Source: Paenibacillus hexagrammi (lineage in GTDB: Bacteria > Bacillota > Bacilli > Paenibacillales > NBRC-103111). Taken from it: 64,000 bases of DNA. The notes under the pieces are model-generated. The model worked only from the letters and a program-made list of their open reading frames with translations. It was not told where the DNA came from and made no database searches. The stretch lies in NCBI RefSeq assembly GCF_021513275.1, contig NZ_CP090978.1:3844001-3908000 (forward strand), written 5' to 3'. Positions 17,318 through 26,930 of the stretch are shown piece by piece. A program made the position numbers and the translations under genes. Position 1 is the stretch's first letter. Every line of letters starts with the position of its first letter.

Positions 17318-18493
17318 ATGGATATTTTACTTGCTTCTTTAGTGATGATTTGGGGAAATGTTACGGCTACAAACCCCGACGCCAATTTTGAGCAGCTAGT
17401 TCAGGCATCCCTGGATGCCAAGAATGCTGTTGTGCAAACGGCTGCTGCAGATGGGACGAATACGCTGGTTCCTGTAAACAAGGTCGACCCGCAGAAGGAC
17501 GCTCCTAAAGTGAAGGGAATTTACTCCACAGCGCATAGCGCAGGTGGAAGCCGTTTGAACACACTTGTAAAACTGATGGATGATACGGAGCTTAATTCCA
17601 TGGTCATCGACGTGAAGGACGACTGGGGCTATATCACATGGGAGACCGGCAATCCGGACCTTGACGCCATGGGCACTACCCAGAAGATTATCGGCGACAT
17701 GCCTGCGCTTATGAACACACTCAAGGAGCATGACATTTATCCGATCGGACGTATCGTGGTATTTAAGGATACGGTGCTAGCCAAGAAGCACCCAGAGCTA
17801 TCGTACATAAACCCTGACGGTACGCTGTGGGGCAATAGCAAAACTCCACCTGACAGCTTTGTGAATCCATACATGAAGGAAGTATGGGACTACAACATTG
17901 CCGTGGCTAAGGAAGCTGTCAAAGCAGGCTTTAAAGAAATCCAGTTTGATTATGTCCGCTTTCCGGAAGGCTTTGAAAAAAGAGCCGATATTCTGAAATA
18001 CACCAGAGACGAACGTAGCCGCATTGATGCCGTAGCTTCTTTTGTCAAATATGCTAGGGAGCAACTAGAGCCACTAGGTGTGCGTGTTTCCGTTGATATT
18101 TTCGGATATGCGGCATCAGTACCCGCAGCAGAAGGAATCGGGCAAGATTTTGAGAAAATTTCCGAGAATGTAAATGTGATTTGTCCCATGATTTACCCAA
18201 GCCATTACGGCAACGGCTGGTTTGGAACTAAAGTACCGGACGCTGCTCCTTATGCGACCATCAACGGAGCTTCAGTCGATACGAATAAGAAACTGGAAAG
18301 CCTCGAAACTCAGGGGTTAAAGCCTATCGTTAGACCTTGGATCCAAGACTTTACAGCGTCCTGGGTACCCGGCCATATTAAATACGGCAAGCATGAAGTC
18401 GAAGAACAAATCAAGGCTCTCAAAGACAACGGCATTGATGAATTCTTACTATGGAACGCCAATAACAACTATACACCTGACGTAAATTATTAA
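17318..18493 (+). CDS. Putative glycoside hydrolase, DUF4015 family
   Basis: This is a protein of about 391 residues related to the TIM-barrel glycosidases. Family motifs are clear: KGIYSTAHSAGG, the strand LNSMVIDVKDDWG, IYPIGRIVVFKDTVLA, the strand GFKEIQFDYVRFP (with the expected acidic residue), and GIDEFLLWNANNNY at the end. A short hydrophobic N-terminus (MDILLASLVMIWGNVTA) may be a signal peptide. ATG 17297 is in frame but probably too close to the promoter. The substrate is unknown; cell-wall or exopolysaccharide sugars are guesses. Confidence 0.85.
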   Translation: MDILLASLVMIWGNVTATNPDANFEQLVQASLDAKNAVVQTAAADGTNTLVPVNKVDPQKDAPKVKGIYSTAHSAGGSRLNTLVKLMDDTELNSMVIDVKDDWGYITWETGNPDLDAMGTTQKIIGDMPALMNTLKEHDIYPIGRIVVFKDTVLAKKHPELSYINPDGTLWGNSKTPPDSFVNPYMKEVWDYNIAVAKEAVKAGFKEIQFDYVRFPEGFEKRADILKYTRDERSRIDAVASFVKYAREQLEPLGVRVSVDIFGYAASVPAAEGIGQDFEKISENVNVICPMIYPSHYGNGWFGTKVPDAAPYATINGASVDTNKKLESLETQGLKPIVRPWIQDFTASWVPGHIKYGKHEVEEQIKALKDNGIDEFLLWNANNNYTPDVNY

Positions 18494-18506
18494 TACCCGG
18501 CATATG

Positions 18507-18547
18507 ACAGCCGTCCGCACATCAGATTAGTGATGCCGGACGGCTGT
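18507..18547 (+). terminator. Terminator after the DUF4015 gene
   Basis: ACAGCCGTCCG pairs with CGGACGGCTGT, with a further ATCA/TGAT step inside; TTTGACATGTTCTTTTT follows. Confidence 0.8.
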
Positions 18548-18662
18548 TTGACATGTTCTTTTTACCTCCGCTTATTTACTTATGAACCCATTTTTAATAT
18601 CATGAACCTGAAAGTTCGCGAGCCGGAAACGACCACCATTACATCCGAGGGAGTGATTCAAA

Positions 18663-19614
18663 ATGAAAATCATCGCCATCACAGGTATGGATCTCACGTA
18701 TTTACAAGATCACCTGCCTAAGGATTTACAAGAAAAGGTTAGCTTCCAGTGGTTTAGGGAAACCGATGAAGCTATAGATTTCGTTGAAGACGCTGATGCT
18801 ATTGTGACTACAGGGAGAATGCATCCCAAGATAACGGCTAAAGCAGCAAAGCTGAAATGGGTCCAAACCTTGTCGGCTGGTGTAGACAAGCTTCCACTGA
18901 AAGAATTTGCCGAGCGAAATATTATACTCACAAACGCCAGAGGGTACATACCGTACAAATGAGTGAATTCACTCTTAGCCTGATGCTCCAATGGGTTCGT
19001 AAGAGTAACCTTCTTAACCACAACCAGCAGCACCAAAAATGGGATGCAAGCGTTCAATTTGACGAGCTATACGGCCAAACACTGGGCATAATCGGCGCGG
19101 GAGCGATCGGGAAGCCGTAGCCCGGAAAGCGAAAGCGTTTGATATGCAGGTGATCGGTCTGAACCGAAGCGGCACCCCGAATGCACATTTTGACGAAATG
19201 CTCTGCGGCGATGCCGGATTGAATGAGCTTCTCACAAAGAGCGATTTTGTATTACTGCTGCTGCCAAGCACATCCAAAACGAAGCAACTTATTACCAAGG
19301 AACATCTTTCACTGATGAAAAAGACCAGCTTCTTGATCAATATGGCACGCGGTGAAGTCATCGACGAAGCAGCGCTAATTGATGCTCTTCAGACAGGGAA
19401 AATCGCCGGAGCTGCTCTGGACGTGTTCGAACAAGAACCGCTTCCAGCTGATTCTCCGTTATGGAAGCTCGATAATGTGATTGTAACACCGCATATCGCC
19501 GGTGCTTCCGCACAATATACGAAGCGAGCCTCGACCATCTTTTACCATAACATCCGAGCTTTTCTGAGCGGCGAGCCTTACATGAATGTAGTCAATATTA
19601 GCGAAGGCTATTAA
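18663..19614 (+). CDS. D-2-hydroxyacid dehydrogenase (NAD-binding), two frame breaks
   Basis: This gene encodes an enzyme of about 317 residues of the D-isomer-specific 2-hydroxyacid dehydrogenase family. Frame one carries the substrate domain to TNARG; after a one-base loss near 18945 the HTVQMSEFTLSLML segment follows in frame two, with the nucleotide fold GIIGAGAIGK. At about 19113 AAGCC should be AAGGCC, leading to frame three with INMARGEVIDEAALIDAL, the catalytic Glu in EQEPL and PHIAG. No ribosome site is perfect, but GAGGGAGTG precedes ATG 18663. The substrate cannot be told from sequence. The stop overlaps the convergent serS remnant. Confidence 0.87.
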
Positions 19615-20051
19615 CGCAATTCCGTTATTCCTCTCATATAGGGTCGAAGTGCCTCAGGCACATAGATCGAGCCGTCCTCCCTCTGGTGATTCTCTAGAAG
19701 TGGAATCAAGATGCGTGGCGAAGCAACAGCTGTATTATTCAGCGTATAAGGATAATGCAGCTGTCCCTCTTCATCCTTATAGCGGATTTTGCTACGTCTT
19801 GCTTGAAAATCAAGCAGGTTGGATGCAGAATGTGTCTCTCCGTAGCTCCCTCGGCTCGGCATCCACGTTTCAATATCGAATTGCTTATAATTTTTCCAGC
19901 CATATCTCCGCTGCAAACCTCTACAACTAACTCGATAAGGAAGCTCCAGCAGCTGTAAGATTTCCTCGGCATAGCTTATCATCGTTTGCAGTATTGAGCT
20001 CGCAGTCTCCCTGACCGCTTTACAAATGACCACCTGCTTCATGTCCGACAT
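19611..20051 (-). pseudogene. serS: Truncated seryl-tRNA synthetase (C-terminal third only)
   Basis: This ORF matches only the C-terminal part of SerS of the Thermus type: AEEILQLLELPYR, then motif 2 (ETHSASNLLDFQARRSKIRY) and motif 3 (NNTAVASPRILIPLLENHQ). The tRNA-binding arm and motif 1 are absent. It is therefore not a working synthetase. It still has a start codon behind GGTGG, directly after a T-box leader, as if an internal deletion had joined the leader to the 3-prime end. Between ELPYR and NYKQFD the frame is locally wrong: removing a G and later adding an A gives VVEVCSGDMAGKNYKQFD, so two compensating indels are present. An intact serS must exist elsewhere. Confidence 0.8.
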
Positions 20052-20080
20052 CCTAACCACCGCTCCTTTTTCTTTTCTAA

Positions 20081-20298
20081 AAAAGACAAAGAACGCTCCT
20101 CTCCGATTGGGACGAGGAGCGTTCTGCTCGCGGTGCCACCCAACTTGATGACACACTTGCATGTGCCATCCGCTTGGATTCCGCGATAACGGGCGGTGCC
20201 GGCTAACTTAGTGATAGGCGTCTTACCCATACCTACCGGGTCGAAAGCGTCTCCGAGTTGGATGCTCTTCATTGACATAATTTCGCTTTGTTGATTGT
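20081..20298 (-). promoter_or_regulatory. T-box riboswitch leader
   Basis: On the minus strand the T-box core GGGTGGCACCGCG (around 20129-20142) is followed by the terminator AGAACGCTCCTC/GAGGAGCGTTCT (20090-20125) and TTTGTCTTTTTT. CCGTTATC, common upstream in T-boxes, is also present. The leader is about 218 bases. T-boxes bind uncharged tRNA and permit read-through. The gene behind it suggests tRNA-Ser, but I could not place the specifier loop with confidence; stem I seems short (AAAGCG/CGCTTT). Confidence 0.83.
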
Positions 20299-20304
20299 GT
20301 GGCT

Positions 20305-20333
20305 ATTATAGCGAAACCTTACACTTATTACAA
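20305..20333 (-). promoter_or_regulatory. Promoter of the T-box transcript
   Basis: TTGTAA and TATAAT with 17-base spacing on the minus strand. Confidence 0.75.
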
Positions 20334-20362
20334 GCCAATTTTTGTGAGTAGCCGTTTACTTG

Positions 20363-21331
20363 TTATTGAGACAAGCGTTGAGCCAACTCGTAAAGCTCTG
20401 TGTTGAATGGACGCTTGGTGTTGACTACAAGATCAATGTCCGTTGCTACAAGCTCGCCTTTGATAACCCCACAGGCTTTGGAGGAGTCACCTTCCATCAG
20501 CTTACGTACTGCAAAATCGCCCAGGCGGCTTGCCAGAATCCGGTCATTGTGCGTAGGCGCACCGCCCCGCTGAATATGGCCAAGTACCGTTACACGAGGC
20601 TCAATGCCATTGCGCTCTGTAATTTGCTTGGCGATTCCTTCACCCGTACCAGCGCCTTCAGCTACCAGGATGATACTGTGACGCTTGCCATGGGAGAAGT
20701 TGTCCTTCATGCGGTTGGCAACTTCATCAATGTCATAAGACACTTCCGGAACGATAATTGTTTCGGCCCCGCTGGCTAGACCTGCATATAGAGCGATTTC
20801 TCCACAATGACGGCCCATAACTTCAACTACCGAGGAACGCTCGTGTGAAGTCATCGTATCGCGAAGCTTATTGATGGCATCTACCACAATGCTGACAGCT
20901 GTATCGAAACCGATTGTGAAATCCGTGAATGGGATATCGTTGTCAATCGTGCCGGGAAGACCCATCGTTTTAATGCCTAGCTTGCTTAATTTATTCGCAC
21001 CTTGGTAAGAACCGTCGCCACCAATGACAACAAGGCCATCAATCCCGCGTTTGCGCAGGTTTTCTGCTCCGATTTGTTGCCCTTCCAGTGTCATGAATTC
21101 TTTGCAGCGGGCAGTTTGAAGAATCGTCCCTCCGCGTTGGATGATATCTCCAACACTGCGAAGATCCATCTTACGGATGTCATCGTTAATGAGCCCGTGG
21201 TAGCCGCGCTGAACTGCGTATACCTCCAGTCCGTGATAGAGCGCACTGCGAACAACGGCGCGCACGGCTGCGTTCATCCCTTGAGAATCGCCTCCGCTAG
21301 TTAATACTGCAATTGATTTTACTGCTGACAT
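20363..21331 (-). CDS. pfkA: ATP-dependent 6-phosphofructokinase
   Basis: This 322-residue enzyme phosphorylates fructose 6-phosphate to the 1,6-bisphosphate, the committing step of glycolysis. The ATP site (TSGGDSQGMNAAVRAVVR), the GGDGSYQGA loop, the catalytic PGTIDNDI segment with its Asp, and the PRVTVLGHIQRGG signature are all intact. GAAGGAGG precedes the ATG. In many Bacillales pfkA sits between accA and pyk; here it stands alone downstream of the ytpB operon on the same strand. Confidence 0.96.
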   Translation of the reverse strand: MSAVKSIAVLTSGGDSQGMNAAVRAVVRSALYHGLEVYAVQRGYHGLINDDIRKMDLRSVGDIIQRGGTILQTARCKEFMTLEGQQIGAENLRKRGIDGLVVIGGDGSYQGANKLSKLGIKTMGLPGTIDNDIPFTDFTIGFDTAVSIVVDAINKLRDTMTSHERSSVVEVMGRHCGEIALYAGLASGAETIIVPEVSYDIDEVANRMKDNFSHGKRHSIILVAEGAGTGEGIAKQITERNGIEPRVTVLGHIQRGGAPTHNDRILASRLGDFAVRKLMEGDSSKACGVIKGELVATDIDLVVNTKRPFNTELYELAQRLSQ

Positions 21332-21390
21332 TTCATTTCCTCCTTCAATTTCTCCATGAATCCATTCATGATGTCGTTCTGATGTACATG

Positions 21391-22453
21391 CTATTTATCC
21401 AGAAAAATAACCGGGTAAAGGGGACTATTTTTCATTAGACGTCGTGAAATTTGTTGAACCTGTTTTTGACTCTTGACTTTTGGGTCTGAAAGGTAGAGCG
21501 CGAGCAAACCTTCAATTATCATACGATGAAATCGCGGATGTTCCAAGCATAAAATTTTAGTTCTCGCTTCCTCAGCTATGTAGGCGATCCTTTCCGCTGT
21601 CGTATCCATATTATCATAGTAGCTGCAAAAGTTCAGATCGCCGCCCACAAGATCTTCCTCTTGGTCGATTAAATAATCCAGAAGGATATGTAGACCGCAA
21701 ACATAGAGGAAAGTAGGCATCCCTAATATGCACGACTTGGTCTTCATGGAGCTGCGGCTCACATGCGGCTAGGAACAGCATGAACATGCCGAGTGTAGAT
21801 CCTGTTGCAGCGGCAAATTCGTTCCAGCTAAGCTGAGAATAGTCACGATGATGTAGATTCCACCACTGCTGAAGCTCCTGCTCGCGCAATTCCTTGCGTA
21901 TATGCTTGTACACTTGAAGATCGCAATAAAGCGATACCAGCGTCCGCACGCGGTCAGCTACCACCGAATAGGAGGGCAGTTCTCGAATGCAGGACTGGCA
22001 TGCAGCCACAAGCTCATACAAATAGCGGCCATCTTCCTTTTCCTGCCGGTAGGCATAATAATCATGAAGCGGCGCAGCAGGATCCACCGCGTCAAGCATG
22101 GATTGATGCAGCTGTCTAAAATCCTGCGGGTCGAGTGAAGTACTGCGGTCGCATAAATTGTCCAGATAGTCGCTGATTGTCTGAAAAGCAACAATAAGCG
22201 GAATGAGGATATGCCTCATAGATAAATTTGCCGCCGCATACACGGCTCCGCCCTGGCAGTGAAATTGTTTATCTGTGATACTTGCCAGCGCTTGCGTACG
22301 AAGCTCCTGATCAGGAATTTGCTGCGCTGACGTTCGCCATTTGGAAAGCTCCCGGTCAACGTCCGGCAAGATATAACGGTACACTCTTAGCATAAGCCGA
22401 AACGGGTCTACAGGAACCTTCCTGCCACTCTTATTTCTGTCCGATTGCTTCAA
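21391..22453 (-). CDS. ytpB: Tetraprenyl-beta-curcumene synthase (YtpB, DUF2600), frameshifted
   Basis: This matches YtpB of B. subtilis, which cyclises heptaprenyl diphosphate to tetraprenyl-beta-curcumene, a step to sesquarterpenoids of spores. Clear landmarks are ASITDKQFHCQGGAVYA, the acidic motif SDYLDNLCDRSTSLDP, YCDLQVYKH and GLHILLDYLIDQEED with GGDLNFCSYY. The break is near 21706: TTTCCTCTATG with one fewer C reads on into YVCGLHILLDY. The start is TTG 22453, 8 bases after GGAGG, overlapping the upstream gene by 23 bases and so translationally coupled to it. No squalene-hopene cyclase homologue is nearby. Confidence 0.88.
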
Positions 22454-23063
22454 GCAAACTTCCTCCACTAATTTGTTCATAGCCATATTGCAGCAAAAGC
22501 TGCATCTCATATCGCTGTATGTGCTTCAGCCATTCCTCGACCTTCGGATGCTGAACATGCGTTAATTGAAGCTCTACGGCATCAATAAATACATGCGGGT
22601 TCCAAACCGGAGACGTAATCAAAACCTCCAGCTTACAGCGAAGACCTTCATGCTCTAATTCAGTTAAATCTTTGATCGATAAATAGTTTCTAACACAATT
22701 CGTTAGATGCGTAAAAATAGGATGATAGCCGACATCATGGAACCAATACTTGCTGTTACTGTAATCCCCCTCCATACGATGCATAATGGCATGCCAATAG
22801 CTGCCCGTAGCATTCGTAATTTCCTGGGCAATATCATGGGATTTATCCAAGCTTTCATTTAAGAGAAAAAGCCCTGCCTTTGTAGCCAGCGCATAAGACT
22901 CCTTATCCTTCATACCCATACTAATATCATCCAATATTAATCCTTCAATTCGCGCATCCAAATCTCTATTCCACTCTTCGGACGGATATAGGGACGGTAA
23001 GTGCTCCAGCAGCGGCCTTGCAATCGTATCCAGCCAACCTTGATTCACTTTTTTGCTTTGCAT
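22431..23063 (-). CDS. Conserved protein of unknown function upstream of ytpB
   Basis: I do not recognise a named domain in this 210-residue soluble protein. A conserved-looking core is GSYWHAIMHRMEGDYSNSKY, with several His, Asp and Glu residues that could bind metal, followed by HPIFTHL. The start ATG 23063 is 6 bases after AAGGGTGA. It overlaps ytpB, so the two proteins are probably made together; a role in terpenoid modification is possible but unsupported. Confidence 0.7.
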   Translation of the reverse strand: MQSKKVNQGWLDTIARPLLEHLPSLYPSEEWNRDLDARIEGLILDDISMGMKDKESYALATKAGLFLLNESLDKSHDIAQEITNATGSYWHAIMHRMEGDYSNSKYWFHDVGYHPIFTHLTNCVRNYLSIKDLTELEHEGLRCKLEVLITSPVWNPHVFIDAVELQLTHVQHPKVEEWLKHIQRYEMQLLLQYGYEQISGGSLLEAIGQK

Positions 23064-23142
23064 GTAAGTCACCCTTTCTTAAAAACCCGCTTCAAGTTTT
23101 TATGACGAAAAACTGACTACCTGGCAGCGTCTTGTTGGTACA

Positions 23143-23457
23143 TTACATATGAGCCTTTGCTTCGAAATCCTGGTTCACACGAAACCAGAGATGGAGATCG
23201 TTAATCGTGCTTGCCGTATCGGCAATTTCAGAATTCAACCGACACGATGTAGGGAAATCATCCTCTTGATCCAATTGATTCTGCTTCCCTATAATAACCG
23301 CTTCCAGCTTATGGATTCGGTCAGGTATATATCCACGTATCTGCTCCCACCGAAGTAAGATCTGAGAGCGTTCTTCGGAGGTGTACGATTCCCACTCATT
23401 CTCGAGATCGGGGATTTCAATACCGAGCCGCTCATCGTAACGAAAATAACTAGCCAT
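23143..23457 (-). CDS. Hypothetical protein, 104 residues
   Basis: This is a charged, mostly helical cytoplasmic protein (SYTSEERSQILLRWEQIRGYI, later LHLWFRVNQDFEAK). GGAGG lies 11 bases before the ATG, a slightly long spacing. It lies 79 bases upstream of the ytpB partner gene on the same strand and may be the first gene of that operon. No family is recognised. Confidence 0.6.
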   Translation of the reverse strand: MASYFRYDERLGIEIPDLENEWESYTSEERSQILLRWEQIRGYIPDRIHKLEAVIIGKQNQLDQEDDFPTSCRLNSEIADTASTINDLHLWFRVNQDFEAKAHM

Positions 23458-23634
23458 CTTCGGTCAAGCCTCCTTGCTAGAAACTAATCCTGCATTTATA
23501 CATACAACCTTACCTTTAAATGTATCACTTCAAGCTTCAGGGTTCCAGTCAAAATTGTGTGTCAACGCGATTTCATTTTCTGTTATACTAGAATAACGTT
23601 TATAAAGGGAGCACACGGTTAGGGAGAGATCCAA

Positions 23635-24968
23635 ATGTCAACCTTACAGCAAAGCAACTCCGTAACATGGAAACAGCTCAGCTTCTTTTTTTGCCATTAG
23701 GTTTATCTGCAACATTAGTTACCCTATCCCACGTTATTATTAACAGCACACTGGCCCGGGCGGATAACCCTGAAGTCGTGATCGCCAGCTACGCCCTGCC
23801 CCTGAGCCTGCTCGGTCTAACCGAGAAGCCGGTTGTTCTTCTGCGGCAGACCTGCTCGGCTTTAGTACGTGACCGGATATCGTTCCGCGCCATGGGCGCA
23901 GTGAGCGCTTATGTGTTCGCCAGCATCATCTTAATCGGATTGATACTTTGCTATACATCCATCGGGAAATGGGTGTTTATTTATTTATTCGGTGTCGAGC
24001 GTGAGCTGCTGTTTCCCATTATTGACGTTTATAGGATTCTCATGTTTGTAAGCATTTTTTCTGGGTTGAGATGTCTGTTTCATGGCATTATCATCTTCAA
24101 TATGCGAACGAAATGGCTAACGATCGGTATGGGAATTCGGCTTCTCGCCATGTACTTGCTGTCACTATATTTCATTATGACCGATAATGTGACAAGCGGT
24201 AAGGTCGGAGCCGTTATTTTTTTAGTCGGCATGATCATCGAGGCTATAGTCAGCATATGGGAAGGCACCGCGCTCCTAAAAAAGGTCATACCAGAAAAGG
24301 CTGAAGGCCATGCTATTGAAACAAAAAGGCAAATTTTCACCTTCTATAGACCGCTGCTGTACTCTTCATGCATAGCCGTCATCATCGGTCCTGCAATTAA
24401 TGCGATGCTTGGTAAGACCGTCAATATTCACCTGGCTATTTCTTCCTTCGCAATCGCGGGCAGCTTATGTCAGCTGGTTATGAGTTTTTTTTCCTATATC
24501 CATCAAATCGTTTTGAATTTTTATAAAAAGGACCCGCAAACCGTATTCCGCTTCTCGCTCATGCTAAGCTTTATTCCTGCTTCATTAATTGCGATACTTG
24601 GCTATACGCCGCTAGGACCGCTTTTTATGCAGCATGTCATGGGCGTAAACGACGAGCTACTTCATGCAAGTCTTGGCACACTTCGAATTTTCATGCTAAT
24701 GACCCTTGCATTTCCGTGGCTGGATTATGGCAATGGCATCCTCATGCTTCGAGGACAGACGAAGGTTATGGTCGCCTCTCAGTCTGCCAATGCAGCCATG
24801 ACCATATGTACGCTCATCTTGTCCATTTGGTTAACACCCGGATGGAACGGAATGATTGGCGCATTCGCCCAGTCCTCCGGTACCGTTGCAGAGCTTCTTG
24901 TCGTCATGTATATCCTCCGAAAAACGGCGGCGTCATCCCAAGGACTTGGGTTTGAAAAAAATTTTTAA
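23635..24968 (+). CDS. Multispan membrane protein of the MATE/polysaccharide-flippase type, frameshifted
   Basis: This is a polytopic membrane protein of about 444 residues with roughly 12 helices. The ATG at 23635 follows AGGGAGAG and encodes MSTLQQSNSVTWKQLSFFF; the T7 run at about 23687 must be T8 to continue into LPLGLSATLVTLSHVIINS. The fold resembles MATE or progressive-ankylosis-type exporters, but no signature decides the substrate. It starts a plus-strand block of transport genes that ends at 29393. Confidence 0.72.
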
Positions 24969-24990
24969 TGAAATCGAGTGATAATCTCTA

Positions 24991-26196
24991 ATGAATACGT
25001 CTATATCTATGAAATCCCAGGATATGCTGCTCAAATTGTTCACGTTTTCATTCTTCATGACGATGGGAATCGTGGTGACCTTTTTCCCGTTATATTTTGA
25101 TTATAAAGGCTACAGTAAGCTGCAAATCGGCCTGCTCTATTCAATCGGCCCTTTAATCGGGATCGCTACGAATTTGCTTTGGGGATTTATGAGTGATAAA
25201 TACCAGACCGTGAAGAAGATCATGATCATTTTGATTGTAGGCCAGCTCATTGCTGCTGTATTCGTCTTTACGTCCAACTGGTTTACACTCTTGTACATCT
25301 GTTTAGCTATCTTCTTCTTCTTCCAGCAGCCCGTAAATTCGCTCAATGACAGTCAGCTTATGCTCCATGTCCAGACAAGCCGAACTAGCTACGCATCTTT
25401 TCGGGTTTGGGGTTCCATCGGCTTTGCATTCGCTGCTGGTTTTTTCGGTTGGCTGCTCAAGCTGTTCGGTTCAGGATTAACCCCGTTCCTGTGCTTTATA
25501 ACAATTAGCTGCTCCCTCATTCTCGTTTTTTTACTCAAGGATGGTCGGCGAAGCGGCAAGAAGATGGAATTCGGAGGAATGGTGAACATCATCCGTTCCC
25601 GCAAATTCGTTTGGTTTCTGGTTCTGACCGTCGTTATGTCCGTTTCGCATCGGTTTAATGACGGCTTCTTGGCCCTGCATATGCGGCAGCTAGGCGCTCC
25701 CGATTCGATCATCGGATATTCCTGGATGGCATCTGCGCTTAGTGAAATTCCTGTATTCTTCTTCTTGAGTAAGTACGGGCACAAATTCAAAGAATTACCC
25801 CTTCTCGCTTTCGCGGGATTGGCTTATACCGTGCGATTTTTCATAATGGGCATGGTAGAGCAGCCTATATGGATTATCGCCATTCAATTGCTACACAGCA
25901 TCACTTTTGGGATCTTTCTTTTTACTGCTATCCGATACATGCAGCAAATCGTCCCTGATGAATACCGGGCATCCGGTCAAGCTATTTTTGCAGCAACTTG
26001 GTCAAGTGTAGCCGGTTTGATCAGCGGAACATTGGGAGGCTGGATCTTTGATGTGTGGGGCGGTAGTATGCTCTACTTTACAGGTGCAAGTCTATCTTTT
26101 TTATCTGCGATTGGTTTCCTGGCAACACATCTTTTCCAGAGCGATGACTCTCTCCCCGGAGGCAAGCTGAAATCACAACCAAGTATAAGAAAGTGA
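24991..26196 (+). CDS. MFS transporter
   Basis: This 401-residue protein has 12 predicted helices and the major-facilitator loop motif between helices 2 and 3 (GFMSDKYQTVKK). The pattern, including SYASFRVWGSIGFAFAAGFFG, resembles the LacY/nucleoside-symporter-like MFS group. The ribosome site (GAGTGAT) is weak. It starts 22 bases after the preceding transporter gene. The substrate is unknown. Confidence 0.85.
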   Translation: MNTSISMKSQDMLLKLFTFSFFMTMGIVVTFFPLYFDYKGYSKLQIGLLYSIGPLIGIATNLLWGFMSDKYQTVKKIMIILIVGQLIAAVFVFTSNWFTLLYICLAIFFFFQQPVNSLNDSQLMLHVQTSRTSYASFRVWGSIGFAFAAGFFGWLLKLFGSGLTPFLCFITISCSLILVFLLKDGRRSGKKMEFGGMVNIIRSRKFVWFLVLTVVMSVSHRFNDGFLALHMRQLGAPDSIIGYSWMASALSEIPVFFFLSKYGHKFKELPLLAFAGLAYTVRFFIMGMVEQPIWIIAIQLLHSITFGIFLFTAIRYMQQIVPDEYRASGQAIFAATWSSVAGLISGTLGGWIFDVWGGSMLYFTGASLSFLSAIGFLATHLFQSDDSLPGGKLKSQPSIRK

Positions 26197-26240
26197 ACAA
26201 GCAGCATGCAAGTTAGTTTCGTAACTAGGAGGTTGATCAC

Positions 26241-26930
26241 TTGTTAGCCGTTGAACGGTTATCTCACAGCTTCCGCAACGGTGCGGAAGAAACTGCCGTT
26301 CTCCACGACCTTAACTTCCGGGTGGAGAAAGGTGAAATGGTCGCGCTGCTCGGCAGCTCAGGATCAGGCAAGTCCACGCTGCTTAATCTAATGGCGGGAC
26401 TGATGAAGCCCACACAAGGCAGCATCTTGATTGCCGGCCATCCTATTGAAAAAATGAATGAAAATCGATTAGCGGAATTTCGCAGGACGCATATCGGCTT
26501 CATCTTTCAATCGTATGAACTGATTCCCCATTTAACCGTTAGAGAAAATGTGGAACTCCCGCTCGTTTTTCAAAGTGTAAACGCTAAAGACAGAAAAGAC
26601 CGCGCCATGAAGCTACTCCATCAAGTGGGGATCGGCGAGAAATCGGAATTGTTTCCCTCTCAATTGTCCGGTGGTCAACAACAACGCGTCAGCATCGCAC
26701 GTTCTTTAATTACGAATCCCGCAATTGTCTTCGCCGATGAGCCAACCGGGAATTTGGACACAAAGACAGAAACGGAAATCATCGATCTGCTCATTCATCT
26801 CAACCGTCATTCCGGAATCACCTTTGTCATTGTTACTCACGAGCATGAAGTCGCATCCCGCACGCAGCGCATCCTTCAACTGAGAGACGGATATATGCTT
26901 GAAAACAGTCAGGAAGGTGCCGCCGGATGA
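26241..26930 (+). CDS. ABC transporter ATP-binding protein (MacB/LolD type)
   Basis: This 229-residue ATPase has Walker A GSSGSGKST, Q-loop FIFQSYELIP, signature LSGGQQQR and Walker B IVFADEPTGNLD. The TTG start at 26241 is 9 bases after AGGAGG. Its stop overlaps the permease start (ATGA). With the permease and adaptor it forms a MacB-type exporter that would drive peptides, drugs or lipids out of the membrane. Confidence 0.95.
   Translation: MLAVERLSHSFRNGAEETAVLHDLNFRVEKGEMVALLGSSGSGKSTLLNLMAGLMKPTQGSILIAGHPIEKMNENRLAEFRRTHIGFIFQSYELIPHLTVRENVELPLVFQSVNAKDRKDRAMKLLHQVGIGEKSELFPSQLSGGQQQRVSIARSLITNPAIVFADEPTGNLDTKTETEIIDLLIHLNRHSGITFVIVTHEHEVASRTQRILQLRDGYMLENSQEGAAG

Noticed and set aside
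20039..20278. 79-codon minus-strand ORF across the T-box leader
   Set aside because: It spans the T-box core and terminator and has no ribosome site; structure explains the sequence better.
26264..26503. Minus-strand ORF inside the ABC ATPase gene, and similar ORFs opposite other long genes
   Set aside because: They mirror codons of well-supported genes and lack ribosome sites or family features.
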